Assembly (NCBI RefSeq): GCF_041053105.1
Contig: NZ_CP163444.1
Span: 7,534,501-7,598,500 of the forward strand
Length of the DNA stretch: 64,000 nucleotides
From: Streptomyces sp. R44
GTDB lineage: Bacteria > Actinomycetota > Actinomycetes > Streptomycetales > Streptomycetaceae
Reading direction: 5' to 3'
Shown: positions 28,690 through 36,558 of the stretch, piece by piece
How positions within the stretch are numbered: position 1 is the stretch's first letter
Layout of the letters: every line of letters begins with the position of its first letter
Program-made: the position numbers and the translations under genes
The notes under the pieces: model-generated
Databases searched by the model: none
What the model saw: only the letters and a program-made list of their open reading frames with translations
Told to the model about the DNA's origin: nothing

Positions 28690-29178
28690 GTGGGCGGAGC
28701 GACGGTACTCGCGGAGCGGATCGCCGAACGGCGGGCCGGGCTCGGCGATCCGAGGGAGCTGGTGGGGGAGCTACGGCGTGCCCTCGTCCTCGTCCCGGTG
28801 GACTCCGGCGGTCTGTGGACGGCGGAGCTCGGTGGGGTGCGCTGGATCTGTGCCTTCACCGACGAGGCGGCGCTCGCCCGGTTCGCCCGGGCTCGTTCCC
28901 TCGCCCCCGGCTCGCGGGCGGACGACGCCACCCGCACCTGGGACTACGCGGCGCTGCGCGGCGCGCGGCTGCTCGACGAGATCGTGCCCGCCCTGGGCGT
29001 GCCCGCAGGGGTGGCCGTCGACATCGCCGATCCGGAGGGGGCGATGGCCTTCCCACCGGTCCGGGGCATCGTGCCCGACGACGTGGCGATCGACGTCCCG
29101 ACCGACGGGCCGACGCCCTCTCCGCCCGACGGCCCGGCCGCGGCCTCGGGGCCGGCCGCCGGCGGTGACACCCGATGA
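28690..29178 (+). CDS. SseB-like domain protein
   Basis: The 162-residue protein has an N-terminal SseB-type core (ELRRALVLVPVDSGGLWTAELGGVRWICAFTDEAALARFARAR) and an Asp/Pro/Ala-rich tail. The GTG at 28690 is chosen because GGGGAGG lies seven bases before it. It is coupled by ATGA to the WXG-like gene. SseB-type proteins of unknown role are often found beside actinomycete WXG/RHS secretion loci, so a chaperone or accessory task for the toxin is a reasonable guess. Confidence 0.65.
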   Translation: MGGATVLAERIAERRAGLGDPRELVGELRRALVLVPVDSGGLWTAELGGVRWICAFTDEAALARFARARSLAPGSRADDATRTWDYAALRGARLLDEIVPALGVPAGVAVDIADPEGAMAFPPVRGIVPDDVAIDVPTDGPTPSPPDGPAAASGPAAGGDTR

Positions 29179-29819
29179 GCGGGGGCGGGCAGGAGAACCT
29201 GCGGTTCGACCAGGAGAGCATCAAGCGGATCACCGAGGGGATCCGGGCGGCCACCGCCGAACTCCGCGACATCGGCACGGGCACCGGCTCCGTGCTCGGC
29301 AAGGGGTTCTCCGAGCTCTCGATGACCGGCATGGAGGCCGGACACCACGGCCTGTCGGCCGACTTCGAGGACTACTGCGAGCGCTGGGAATGGGGCGTGC
29401 GAGCGCAGATCCAGGACGCCAACACCCTCGCGGCGACGCTGGGGCTGGCCGCCGGAATCGTCTGGGAGGAGGACCAGTACCTCCAGGGCACCTTCAAGAT
29501 CGCTGTGAACTCCGCAGTGGGCAACCCGCACGCCTCGGAGGCGGACATCGTCAAACAGGACTGGGGCGACGTGTTCACGCCCGACTACCTCAGCCCCGAC
29601 TGGAGCGCCGAGTCCTTCGACCGCGCCGGCGACGACATCGCGCAGAGCTGGAAGGACACCGGACGGGCCGTCCTCACGGAGGGCGAGGGCGGGAGCCGGG
29701 CGCGGATCCTCAACGAGCTCCTCGGGGTGGACCAGGGCGACTTCGACCGTGCGGTGGACGAGACGTTCGGCCCGTCCCCTGAGGAGAGGGCCCAGCAGCG
29801 GAACAGCGGGGGGAACTGA
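29175..29819 (+). CDS. WXG100-like helical protein upstream of the RHS toxin
   Basis: The 214-residue protein is mostly helical, with a WEWG turn (CERWEWGVRAQIQDANTLAATLGLAAGIVWEED) in the first half and a soluble acidic C-terminal half (DYLSPDWSAESFDRAGDDIAQSWKDTG). It lies between the SseB-like gene and the RHS gene with overlaps or a three-base gap. That order is typical of type VII (ESX)-linked toxin loci, where such proteins escort the toxin. The family call is by pattern only. Confidence 0.6.
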   Translation: MSGGGQENLRFDQESIKRITEGIRAATAELRDIGTGTGSVLGKGFSELSMTGMEAGHHGLSADFEDYCERWEWGVRAQIQDANTLAATLGLAAGIVWEEDQYLQGTFKIAVNSAVGNPHASEADIVKQDWGDVFTPDYLSPDWSAESFDRAGDDIAQSWKDTGRAVLTEGEGGSRARILNELLGVDQGDFDRAVDETFGPSPEERAQQRNSGGN

Positions 29820-29822
29820 GCG

Positions 29823-32800
29823 GTGGGCATCGGGGACTTCATCAGCGACCTCACACCGGACGTCGTCGAGGACGCGGTCGAGGACGGGGTCGAGTGGGTC
29901 GGCAACCGGGTCGAGGACGCCGGCAACTGGACCGCGGACCGGTTGGACGACGTCGGCTGGGAGTCCGGTGCGGACTGGGTGCGCGAGCAGTCGCGTTCGG
30001 TGGCGAACCGGATGGGCGCCGAGGTCGACGAGATGGACCTCGGGCAGACCGAGGACAAGACCAAGCTGATCTACGGCAGCCCGTCCAAGCTCCGCTCGAC
30101 CGCCTCCCACCTGCGCGACCTGCAGGCCTCTTTCGACAAGGTGGGTCAGGGGCTCAAGGGTCTCGACGCGTCCGCGGTGAAGGGCGAGGCCGCGGACGCC
30201 TTCCGGGAGAAGGTGGCGGTCGAGCCGCCGAAGTGGTTCAAGGGCGCGGACGCCTTCGGCAAGGCCTCCGACGCCTTGGCGAGCTTCGGCCTCACCGTCG
30301 AGTGGGCCCAGGGGCAGGCCCAGACGGCGATCGACAAGTGGAAGCAGGGCACCAAGGCGTCCGAGGACGCGGCGAACGCCCATCAGAAGAACGTCGACGA
30401 CTACAACAGGGCCGTCGACCGGTACAACGCCGAACCTGCCGACAAGCGGAACCCGGCCTCCCTGCCACCCAGGCCGGGCGCCTTCAGCGACCCCGGCAAG
30501 GCCCTGATGGAGGAGGCGCAGGAGATCCTCGCCGAGGCCCGGAAACAGCGCAACGCCGCCGCCGAGACCGCCCGCACGGCGATCCGGGCGGCCCGGGACG
30601 CGGCCCCTCCCAAGCCCTCGTACGCCGAGCAGGCCAAGGACGGCCTCGACGAACTACAGGTGATGCAGACGCACTTCGGCGGCGGCATCGTCAAGGGCAC
30701 GGCCGGACTGCTCAGTTTCGTCCGGAGCGTCAACCCCACCGACCCGTACAACCTCACCCACCCGGCCGAGTACTTCACCCAGCTCAACAGCCTCGCCTCC
30801 GGACTCGTCCTCATGGCCAACGACCCGTGGGGCACGGGCAAGCAGATGCTCGACAACTTCATGAAGGACCCGGCGGAGGGCTTCGGCCGGCTCGTCCCCG
30901 ACCTGCTGCTCACCGCCGCCACCGCCGGCGGTGGCGCGGCCGTCAAGGGCGTCCGGGTCGCGGCCGAGGGAGCAGACCTGGCGTCCGACGCCAACCGCGC
31001 CCGTCGCCTGATCGACGGGTCGCCGAACGGCACCCACAACCGCCCCGACGCCCACCGACTCGTCGACGAGACCGACCCGGTGGACCTGGCCTCGGGCCGG
31101 ATGTTCCTGCCCCAGACCGACGTCTCCCTCCCCGGCACCCTCCCGCTCACCTTCACCCGACGCGTCGAGTCCGGCTACACCGCCGGACGCTTCTTCGGCC
31201 CCTCGTGGTCCTCCACCGTCGACGAGCACCTGGAGATCGACGCGCAGGGGGTCGTCCACGTCACGGACGACGGCCTCCTGCTCCCCTACCCGCACCCCGT
31301 GCCCGGTCTCCCCACGCTCCCCGAGTCCGGCACCGGCCGTCGGCCGCTCGCCCGCGACGAGTCCGGCGACTACACGCTCACCGATCCGGACACCGGTCTG
31401 ACCCGGCACTTCGCCGCGCCCGCCGGCACCGAACCGGGCGGCGACGGAGAGGCGTGGCTCGTACGGACGGTGGACCGCAACGGCAACGCCGTCACCGTCG
31501 ACCGCACCGAGGACGGAACCCCGCTCGCCCTCGTCCACACGGCGGGCTACCACGTCGACGTCACGACCGAGAACGGCCGGGTGACACGCCTCGCCCTGCG
31601 CCTTCCCGACGGCACCGGACAGGAACTCGTCCGCTACGGCCACACCGACGGCGACCTGACCGCAGTCACCAAGCCCTCCGGCGCCACCCTCACCCTCGCC
31701 TACGACGACCGGCACCGGGTGATCACCTGGACCGACTCCAACGGCAGCCGCTACGACTACGCCTACGACGAGCACGACCGGGTCATCGGCGAGGGCGGCG
31801 AGGACGGCCACGTCCAGCTCACCCTCGCCTACGGCCACCCCGATCCGGCCACCGGCCACCGCACCACCACCCTCACCACCGCCGACGGACGGGTCACCCG
31901 CCATCTGATCGACGGCGCCTGCCACGTCCTCGCCACCGTCGACCCGCTCGGCCACACCACCCGGCTCGGCCACGACGCCCGCGGGAACCTCCTCAACCGC
32001 ACCGATGCCCTCGGCCGGACGACCGCCTTCTCGTACGACGACGAGGGCCGGCTGCTCACGGTCCTCCGGGCCGACGGCAGCCGGCTCTCCACCGTCCGTG
32101 ACGACCGGGGCCTGCCCGTGGAGTTCATCGACGCCGACGGCGGGCGGACCCGCCAGGAGTTCGACGACCTCGGCAACCTCACCGCCGTCACGGACCCCGC
32201 CGGCCACACCACCCGCTACGCCTACGACGACCGGGGCCACCTCGCCACCATCACCGACCCCTCCGGCGCCGTCACCACCTTCCGCTGCGACCCCGCCGGA
32301 CTCCCCCTTGAGGTCGGCGATCCCCTCGGCGGCACCACGCGGTGCGAGCGCGACGCCCACGGCCGGCTCGTCCGCGTCACCGACCCGCAGGGCGCCGTCA
32401 CCACCCTGGAGTGGACCGAGGACGGTGAACTCGCCCGGCGCGTCCGCCCGGACGGCACCGTCGAGGCATGGGCCTACGACGGTGAGGGCAACTGCACGGC
32501 GTACACCGATCCGAACGGCCTCACGACCCGCTTCGAGTACACCCACTTCGACCTGCTCGCCGCCCGCACCGGTCCGGACGGCGCGCGCCACGCCTTCGAG
32601 CACGACGCGTCCCTCCGCCTCACCCGGGTCACCGACCCCCAGGGGTTGACCTGGGACTACACCTACGACCGGGCCGGCCGCACGGTCGCCGAGACCGACT
32701 TCGACGGGCGGACCGTCGCCTACGAACTGAACGCGGTCGGGCAGGTCACCGCCCGCGTCACCCCCACCGGCCAGACCATCCGCTACGAGCGGGACGCGCT

Positions 32801-34535
32801 CGACCGGATCGTCCGCAAGGACGCGGCCGGAGCCGTCACCACCTACGCGTACGACGCCGCCGGCCGGATGGTCCGCGCCGAGGGCCCCGACAGCGAACTC
32901 GTCCGGCAGTACGACCACCGCGGCGAACTCAAGGCAGAACTCGTCGACGGCCGCCCGCTCACCTACACCTATGACGACACCGGACGCCTCTCCCGCCGCA
33001 TCACCCCCACCGGACACGTCACCAGCTACGCGTACGACGCCACCGGCCGGCTCGCCCAGCTCACCAGCGGCGCCCGGCGGATCTCCTTCACCCACGACAC
33101 GGCGGGACGGGAACTGCGCCGCGCCTTCGGCGACGCCCTCGAGCTCACCACGTCCTGGGACGGGTCCGGGCGGCTGGCCGGCCAGCACCTGACCGCGGGC
33201 GGCCGCACCGTCAACCGCCGCGCCTACACCTATCGCGCCGACGGCCACCTCACCGCGCTCGACGACGCCCTGCGCGGCTCCTTCCGCTACGGCCTCGACA
33301 TCACCGGCCGCGTCACCACGGTCACCGCCGCGGGCTGGAAGGAGTCGTACGCCTACGACGCCTCCGGCAACCAGACCTCCGCGTCCTGGACCGGCAGCCA
33401 CCCCGGCCAGGACGCCACGGGCCCTCGCAGCTACACCGGAACCACCCTCACCCGCGCCGGAGCGGTCCGGTACGAGCACGACGCCGGCGGCCGGATGACC
33501 CTGCGCCGCCGGGTCACGCTCTCCGGAAGAGCGGACACCTGGCGGTTCACCTGGGACGCCGAGAGCCGCCTCACCGCCGTCACCACGCCCGACGGGACGC
33601 GTTGGCGCTACCGGTACGACCCGCTCGGCCGCCGCACCGCGAAGCTGCGGCTCGCCGACGACGGCAAGACGGTGGTCGAGGAGACCCTGTTCACCTGGGA
33701 CGGCCCGACCCTGTGCGAACAGGTCACGACCGCACCCGGGCTGCCCCGCCCCGTAGCCCTCACCTGGGACCACCGGCACGCCAAGCCGCTGGCCCAGACC
33801 GAACGCGTCCTCGGCTCCGACGCCTCCCAGGAGGCCGTCGACGAGCGCTTCTTCGCCATCGCCACCGACCTCGTCGGCACCCCCACCGAACTCGTCGACG
33901 AGACCGGCCGGGTGGCCTGGCACAGCCGCGCCACGCTCTGGGGCACCACCACGTGGAACAGCGGCGCCACCGCCTACACCCCGCTCCGGTTCCCCGGTCA
34001 GTACTTCGACCCCGAGACCGGTCTCCACCACAACTACTTCCGGCAGTACGACCCGGAGACCGCCCGCTACCTCACTCCCGACCCGCTGGGGCTCCTCCCC
34101 GCCCCCAACCCGGCTTCCTACGTCCACAACCCGGTCACCTGGTCCGACCCTCTCGGCCTCTCCCCCTACCGCGGGCTCGGACTCAGCGACGAGGCGATGA
34201 ACGCCATCCAGAAGCTGGAGAACATCAAGGCCGACCCGATCGGCCGCATCAACTCCGAGCCCAACCACAACCACTACTCGGCGGCGCGGCGCGAGGCGGG
34301 CGGCGAGGTGGTGGCCCGCAAGCCGGACGGCACCCCCTTCGACCACGTCCAGGACCTCACACAGGCCGCGAACGGACTGGAGAACGTCCGCAAGGCCCTG
34401 TGGAAGGAGATGGAGAAGCTACCGGACGGCATGACCGAGCGCGGGCTCGAAGTGCTCCTCAAGAAGCACGACGAGACCGTCTACCACCTGGACCGTGTGA
34501 AAGGCTTCCTGCACCAGATCAAGCAGCAGCCATAA
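29823..34535 (+). CDS. RHS-repeat polymorphic toxin with type-28-like C-terminal domain
   Basis: The 1570-residue protein has an N-terminal helical region (about residues 75-260, WXG-like, suggesting type VII export). A DUF6531-like entry segment follows near 415 (DPVDLASGRMFLPQTDVSLPG). About 30 RHS/YD repeats (such as TRYAYDDRGHL) fill residues 560-1330. The conserved RHS core end has two DPLG motifs at residues 1420 and 1442. The last 120 or so residues are the variable warhead (KLENIKADPIGRINSEPNHNHYS, FDHVQDLTQAANGLENVRKALW). They resemble the Ntox28 family, whose CdiA member from uropathogenic E. coli is a tRNase. The gene after it is the likely immunity determinant. Confidence 0.9.
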   Translation: MGIGDFISDLTPDVVEDAVEDGVEWVGNRVEDAGNWTADRLDDVGWESGADWVREQSRSVANRMGAEVDEMDLGQTEDKTKLIYGSPSKLRSTASHLRDLQASFDKVGQGLKGLDASAVKGEAADAFREKVAVEPPKWFKGADAFGKASDALASFGLTVEWAQGQAQTAIDKWKQGTKASEDAANAHQKNVDDYNRAVDRYNAEPADKRNPASLPPRPGAFSDPGKALMEEAQEILAEARKQRNAAAETARTAIRAARDAAPPKPSYAEQAKDGLDELQVMQTHFGGGIVKGTAGLLSFVRSVNPTDPYNLTHPAEYFTQLNSLASGLVLMANDPWGTGKQMLDNFMKDPAEGFGRLVPDLLLTAATAGGGAAVKGVRVAAEGADLASDANRARRLIDGSPNGTHNRPDAHRLVDETDPVDLASGRMFLPQTDVSLPGTLPLTFTRRVESGYTAGRFFGPSWSSTVDEHLEIDAQGVVHVTDDGLLLPYPHPVPGLPTLPESGTGRRPLARDESGDYTLTDPDTGLTRHFAAPAGTEPGGDGEAWLVRTVDRNGNAVTVDRTEDGTPLALVHTAGYHVDVTTENGRVTRLALRLPDGTGQELVRYGHTDGDLTAVTKPSGATLTLAYDDRHRVITWTDSNGSRYDYAYDEHDRVIGEGGEDGHVQLTLAYGHPDPATGHRTTTLTTADGRVTRHLIDGACHVLATVDPLGHTTRLGHDARGNLLNRTDALGRTTAFSYDDEGRLLTVLRADGSRLSTVRDDRGLPVEFIDADGGRTRQEFDDLGNLTAVTDPAGHTTRYAYDDRGHLATITDPSGAVTTFRCDPAGLPLEVGDPLGGTTRCERDAHGRLVRVTDPQGAVTTLEWTEDGELARRVRPDGTVEAWAYDGEGNCTAYTDPNGLTTRFEYTHFDLLAARTGPDGARHAFEHDASLRLTRVTDPQGLTWDYTYDRAGRTVAETDFDGRTVAYELNAVGQVTARVTPTGQTIRYERDALDRIVRKDAAGAVTTYAYDAAGRMVRAEGPDSELVRQYDHRGELKAELVDGRPLTYTYDDTGRLSRRITPTGHVTSYAYDATGRLAQLTSGARRISFTHDTAGRELRRAFGDALELTTSWDGSGRLAGQHLTAGGRTVNRRAYTYRADGHLTALDDALRGSFRYGLDITGRVTTVTAAGWKESYAYDASGNQTSASWTGSHPGQDATGPRSYTGTTLTRAGAVRYEHDAGGRMTLRRRVTLSGRADTWRFTWDAESRLTAVTTPDGTRWRYRYDPLGRRTAKLRLADDGKTVVEETLFTWDGPTLCEQVTTAPGLPRPVALTWDHRHAKPLAQTERVLGSDASQEAVDERFFAIATDLVGTPTELVDETGRVAWHSRATLWGTTTWNSGATAYTPLRFPGQYFDPETGLHHNYFRQYDPETARYLTPDPLGLLPAPNPASYVHNPVTWSDPLGLSPYRGLGLSDEAMNAIQKLENIKADPIGRINSEPNHNHYSAARREAGGEVVARKPDGTPFDHVQDLTQAANGLENVRKALWKEMEKLPDGMTERGLEVLLKKHDETVYHLDRVKGFLHQIKQQP

Positions 34536-34563
34536 CCGATCCCAGAAATGGAACAGTGCGCCC

Positions 34564-35163
34564 ATGACCGACGAGAACAGCCACGCCACCGAGGTACGCG
34601 AGCGGTGGGCCCGCCCGGAGAACGCCCCCGCCCTCGAGGGCATCCGCGCCGCCCTCGCCGGCGGTGGCGACTGGCGCGCGCTCGTGCGCGAGTGGACCCT
34701 GCCCTGGGGCACCGAGAACGATCTGGCCGGCATTCCGCTCGCCGGTGCGGGCCTCGGCGGCGTGGACCTGAAGGACGTCATTCTCAGCTACGCCGACCTG
34801 CGTGGCTGCGACCTGAGCGGCTGCGACCTCACCGACGCGTTCCTGACGGGCACCGACCTGCGCGAGGCCACGCTGGTGAACGCGACCCTCACCCGCGTGA
34901 ACGCCGGGCTCTGCGACCTCAGCGGGGCCGACCTCAGCGGCGCGAACGCTGACGACGCCGTGTTCTCCCGCGCCCGCCTCGTCGGCACCCGGCTGTCCGG
35001 CGCCTCCCTGCGCCGGGTGAAGTTCGTCGCGGCCGAACTCGGCGACGCGGACTTCTCCGACGCGGACCTGTCGGAGGCCGTGATGGTCGCGGCCAGGACG
35101 GCGGGCACGATCCTGGACGGCGCACGCCTGGAGGGAACCCGCCACGGCTCACTGAGGCCGTAG
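34564..35163 (+). CDS. Pentapeptide-repeat protein, probable immunity to the RHS toxin
   Basis: The 199-residue protein has a helical N-terminal 60 residues (RERWARPENAPALEGIRAALAGGGDWRALVREW), then about 20 pentapeptide units of the A(D/N)LXX type (ADLRGCDLSGCDLTDAFLTGTDLREATL through ADFSDADLSEAVMV). It begins 28 bases after the toxin stop on the same strand, the usual place for a polymorphic-toxin immunity gene. No other candidate of normal size exists nearby. The function is inferred from position. Confidence 0.75.
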   Translation: MTDENSHATEVRERWARPENAPALEGIRAALAGGGDWRALVREWTLPWGTENDLAGIPLAGAGLGGVDLKDVILSYADLRGCDLSGCDLTDAFLTGTDLREATLVNATLTRVNAGLCDLSGADLSGANADDAVFSRARLVGTRLSGASLRRVKFVAAELGDADFSDADLSEAVMVAARTAGTILDGARLEGTRHGSLRP

Positions 35164-35487
35164 ACCCTCAGCTGTCGACGGACCACGAAGGTCCCCTCAC
35201 CGATCACGAGGGCTGCCGCGAAGGCGGCGGCCCCACCGATCAGCCGTCACCCCGCGCGCGACGGGTGCCGCAGTCGCTCGGGGCCGTGAGGCCGACCGCC
35301 GACCGCACCCTCTCCGCGACCGGTGTCCGAGGCCCGCCGTACTCTTCCCCGGGTTCGACCGCTCCGGGAGATCCGCTTGCCCGTCACGCTCGGCTCCGTG
35401 CCACCGTCCCCGCTCTCATGCCCTCGTCGCAGTCCGGTCCGCCGGAGATCGCGGGGCTGCCCGGGCGCAGGCTGCAGCGACCGGCTC
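35164..35487. other. Gap with no recognisable gene
   Basis: These 324 bases follow the immunity gene. Open frames on both strands have poor codon bias and no ribosome sites, and no hairpin or repeat stands out. It may be the remains of a displaced toxin tip or immunity gene. Confidence 0.4.
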
Positions 35488-35706
35488 ATGACCGTCTTCC
35501 ACGACCAGGACTCGCTCTCCGTACGAGAGTCTCGCGGCGCCGTCGTCGAGGCGCTGGACCGGAACGCCGAAGCAGCGATTCCCCGCCTTGTCGCCTCGAC
35601 TGTCGAGTGCGACGAGGAATGGGGGCGGGGCCGGCACTGGCTGGTGGACACGACGGGCAGGAACGGTTTCGTGCGGATCGACTGCCCCTCGCCAGTTCCC
35701 TCCTAG
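35488..35706 (+). CDS. Small unknown ORF in the toxin island
   Basis: The 72-codon frame has clean G/C third-position bias (MTVFHDQDSLSVRESRGAVVEALDRNAEAAIPRLVA, then EEWGRGRHWLVDTTGRNGFVRIDCPSP) and ends in TAG. No ribosome site precedes the ATG, so it may be the 3' part of a truncated gene. Size and place suit an orphan immunity or toxin-tip fragment. I do not recognise the family. Confidence 0.4.
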   Translation: MTVFHDQDSLSVRESRGAVVEALDRNAEAAIPRLVASTVECDEEWGRGRHWLVDTTGRNGFVRIDCPSPVPS

Positions 35707-35773
35707 CCGACCGCGCTGGGAGGCGGTGTCTGGTCGTCGCTGTCCGGGACGCGGAGCCCCGACGGGTGACCGC

Positions 35774-36207
35774 CGATGCAAGCTGCGACCCTCGCAACGC
35801 GCGATCATCACTCTGGTCCACCTGCGCGAGCACACGACCTACACGAAGCTCGCCGCGGGCTTCCGTATCAGCGAGGGCACCGCCCACGCCTACGTACAGA
35901 GCGTGATCAAACTCCTCGCCTCAAGGGCACCGTCACGACCTGTGAACGTCTGCGGGTTCCCGTCCTCGCCGACAAGGCCTACGCCGGAGCCGGCGGCACG
36001 TTCCAGGTCCCGTTCAAACGCCACCTCGGGCGCCCCCTCACCGCCAGACAGGCAGCCGTCAACCAGGCACATGCCCGACTCCGCTTCCCCGTCGAGCGCG
36101 CCTTCGCCCGGCTCAAAGCCTGGCGGATCTTCCGCAAAGCCCGGATCGGCCCGAACCGGCTCACGTCAATCACCAGAGCCGCCCTCACCCTTGAGAGGCG
36201 ACGCTGA
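35774..36207 (+). pseudogene. IS5-type (DDE_Tnp_4) transposase remnant with internal deletion
   Basis: One frame carries the N-terminal helix-turn-helix part (KLRPSQRAIITLVHLREHTTYTKLAAGFRISEGTAHAYVQSVIKLLA). The frame changes near 35915 and continues with the C-terminal catalytic part (TCERLRVPVLADKAYAGAGGTFQ, ARLRFPVERAFARLKAWRIFRKARIGPNRLTSITRAALTLERRR). About 110 residues between them, including most of the DDE core, are missing relative to the family. It cannot be active. Confidence 0.8.
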
Positions 36208-36357
36208 AGATCCTTATTCAACAGCACACACGCACAGATCCGCTGCCTTGGCGAGCAGGCCATGGCCACCTTGAAGGGCTGGCGTCTCCTACGGAAGCTC
36301 CGCTGCAGCACCAACCGCATCACAGCAATCGTCCAGGGGATGCCGACATGCCGATGA
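36208..36357 (+). pseudogene. Second transposase 3' fragment
   Basis: A short frame from 36217 reads FNSTHAQIRCLGEQAMATLKGWRLLRKLRCSTNRITAIVQ and stops at 36355-36357. This is the C-terminal end of another IS5-type transposase, distinct from the first by its CSTNR ending. Its remaining gene is absent. Two stacked IS ends show repeated insertion at this island edge. Confidence 0.75.
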
Positions 36358-36433
36358 CGGTACCGGGGGACCTGGGCGTCGCCACCGTCGTCGGTTCAGG
36401 CGCGGGCGGCCTGTTGCGAAGCGCGAGGATGGA

Positions 36434-36485
36434 TTCCGCCAGGTGAGGCTGAGCTTCCTGGGCTGATCGAGCCGGTCAAGAGCGT
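36434..36485 (+). repeat. Right direct repeat (copy of the yjbQ 3' end)
   Basis: CCGCCAGGTGAGGCTGAGCT and the following 16 bases match 28441-28476 exactly, including the yjbQ stop codon. The match continues with three mismatches to 36485. The upstream yjbQ coding sequence is absent here. Confidence 0.85.
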
Positions 36486-36558
36486 CCGGCGGTCACACGT
36501 GTTGCGTAGCTGTCGGCGCGGGATCTACCGAGCGTGGACAGCCCAAGCAGTCCATGGG

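Larger units (their letters stand above)
28441..36485. mobile_element. Putative genomic island inserted at the 3' end of the yjbQ gene
   Basis: The interval is bounded by direct repeats of the yjbQ 3' end (28441-28492 and 36434-36485). Inside are an SseB-like protein, a WXG-like protein, an RHS toxin, a pentapeptide-repeat protein, a small unknown ORF and two transposase wrecks. Target-gene 3'-end duplication is typical of tyrosine-recombinase islands. No integrase gene is present, so the element would be decayed or mobilised in trans. A non-integrative duplication is the alternative. Confidence 0.5.

Noticed and set aside
31500..33600. Periodic repeats in the RHS gene considered as a CRISPR-like array
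   Set aside because: The periodicity follows the YD protein repeats in one frame, unit lengths vary, and there is no constant repeat with unique spacers.
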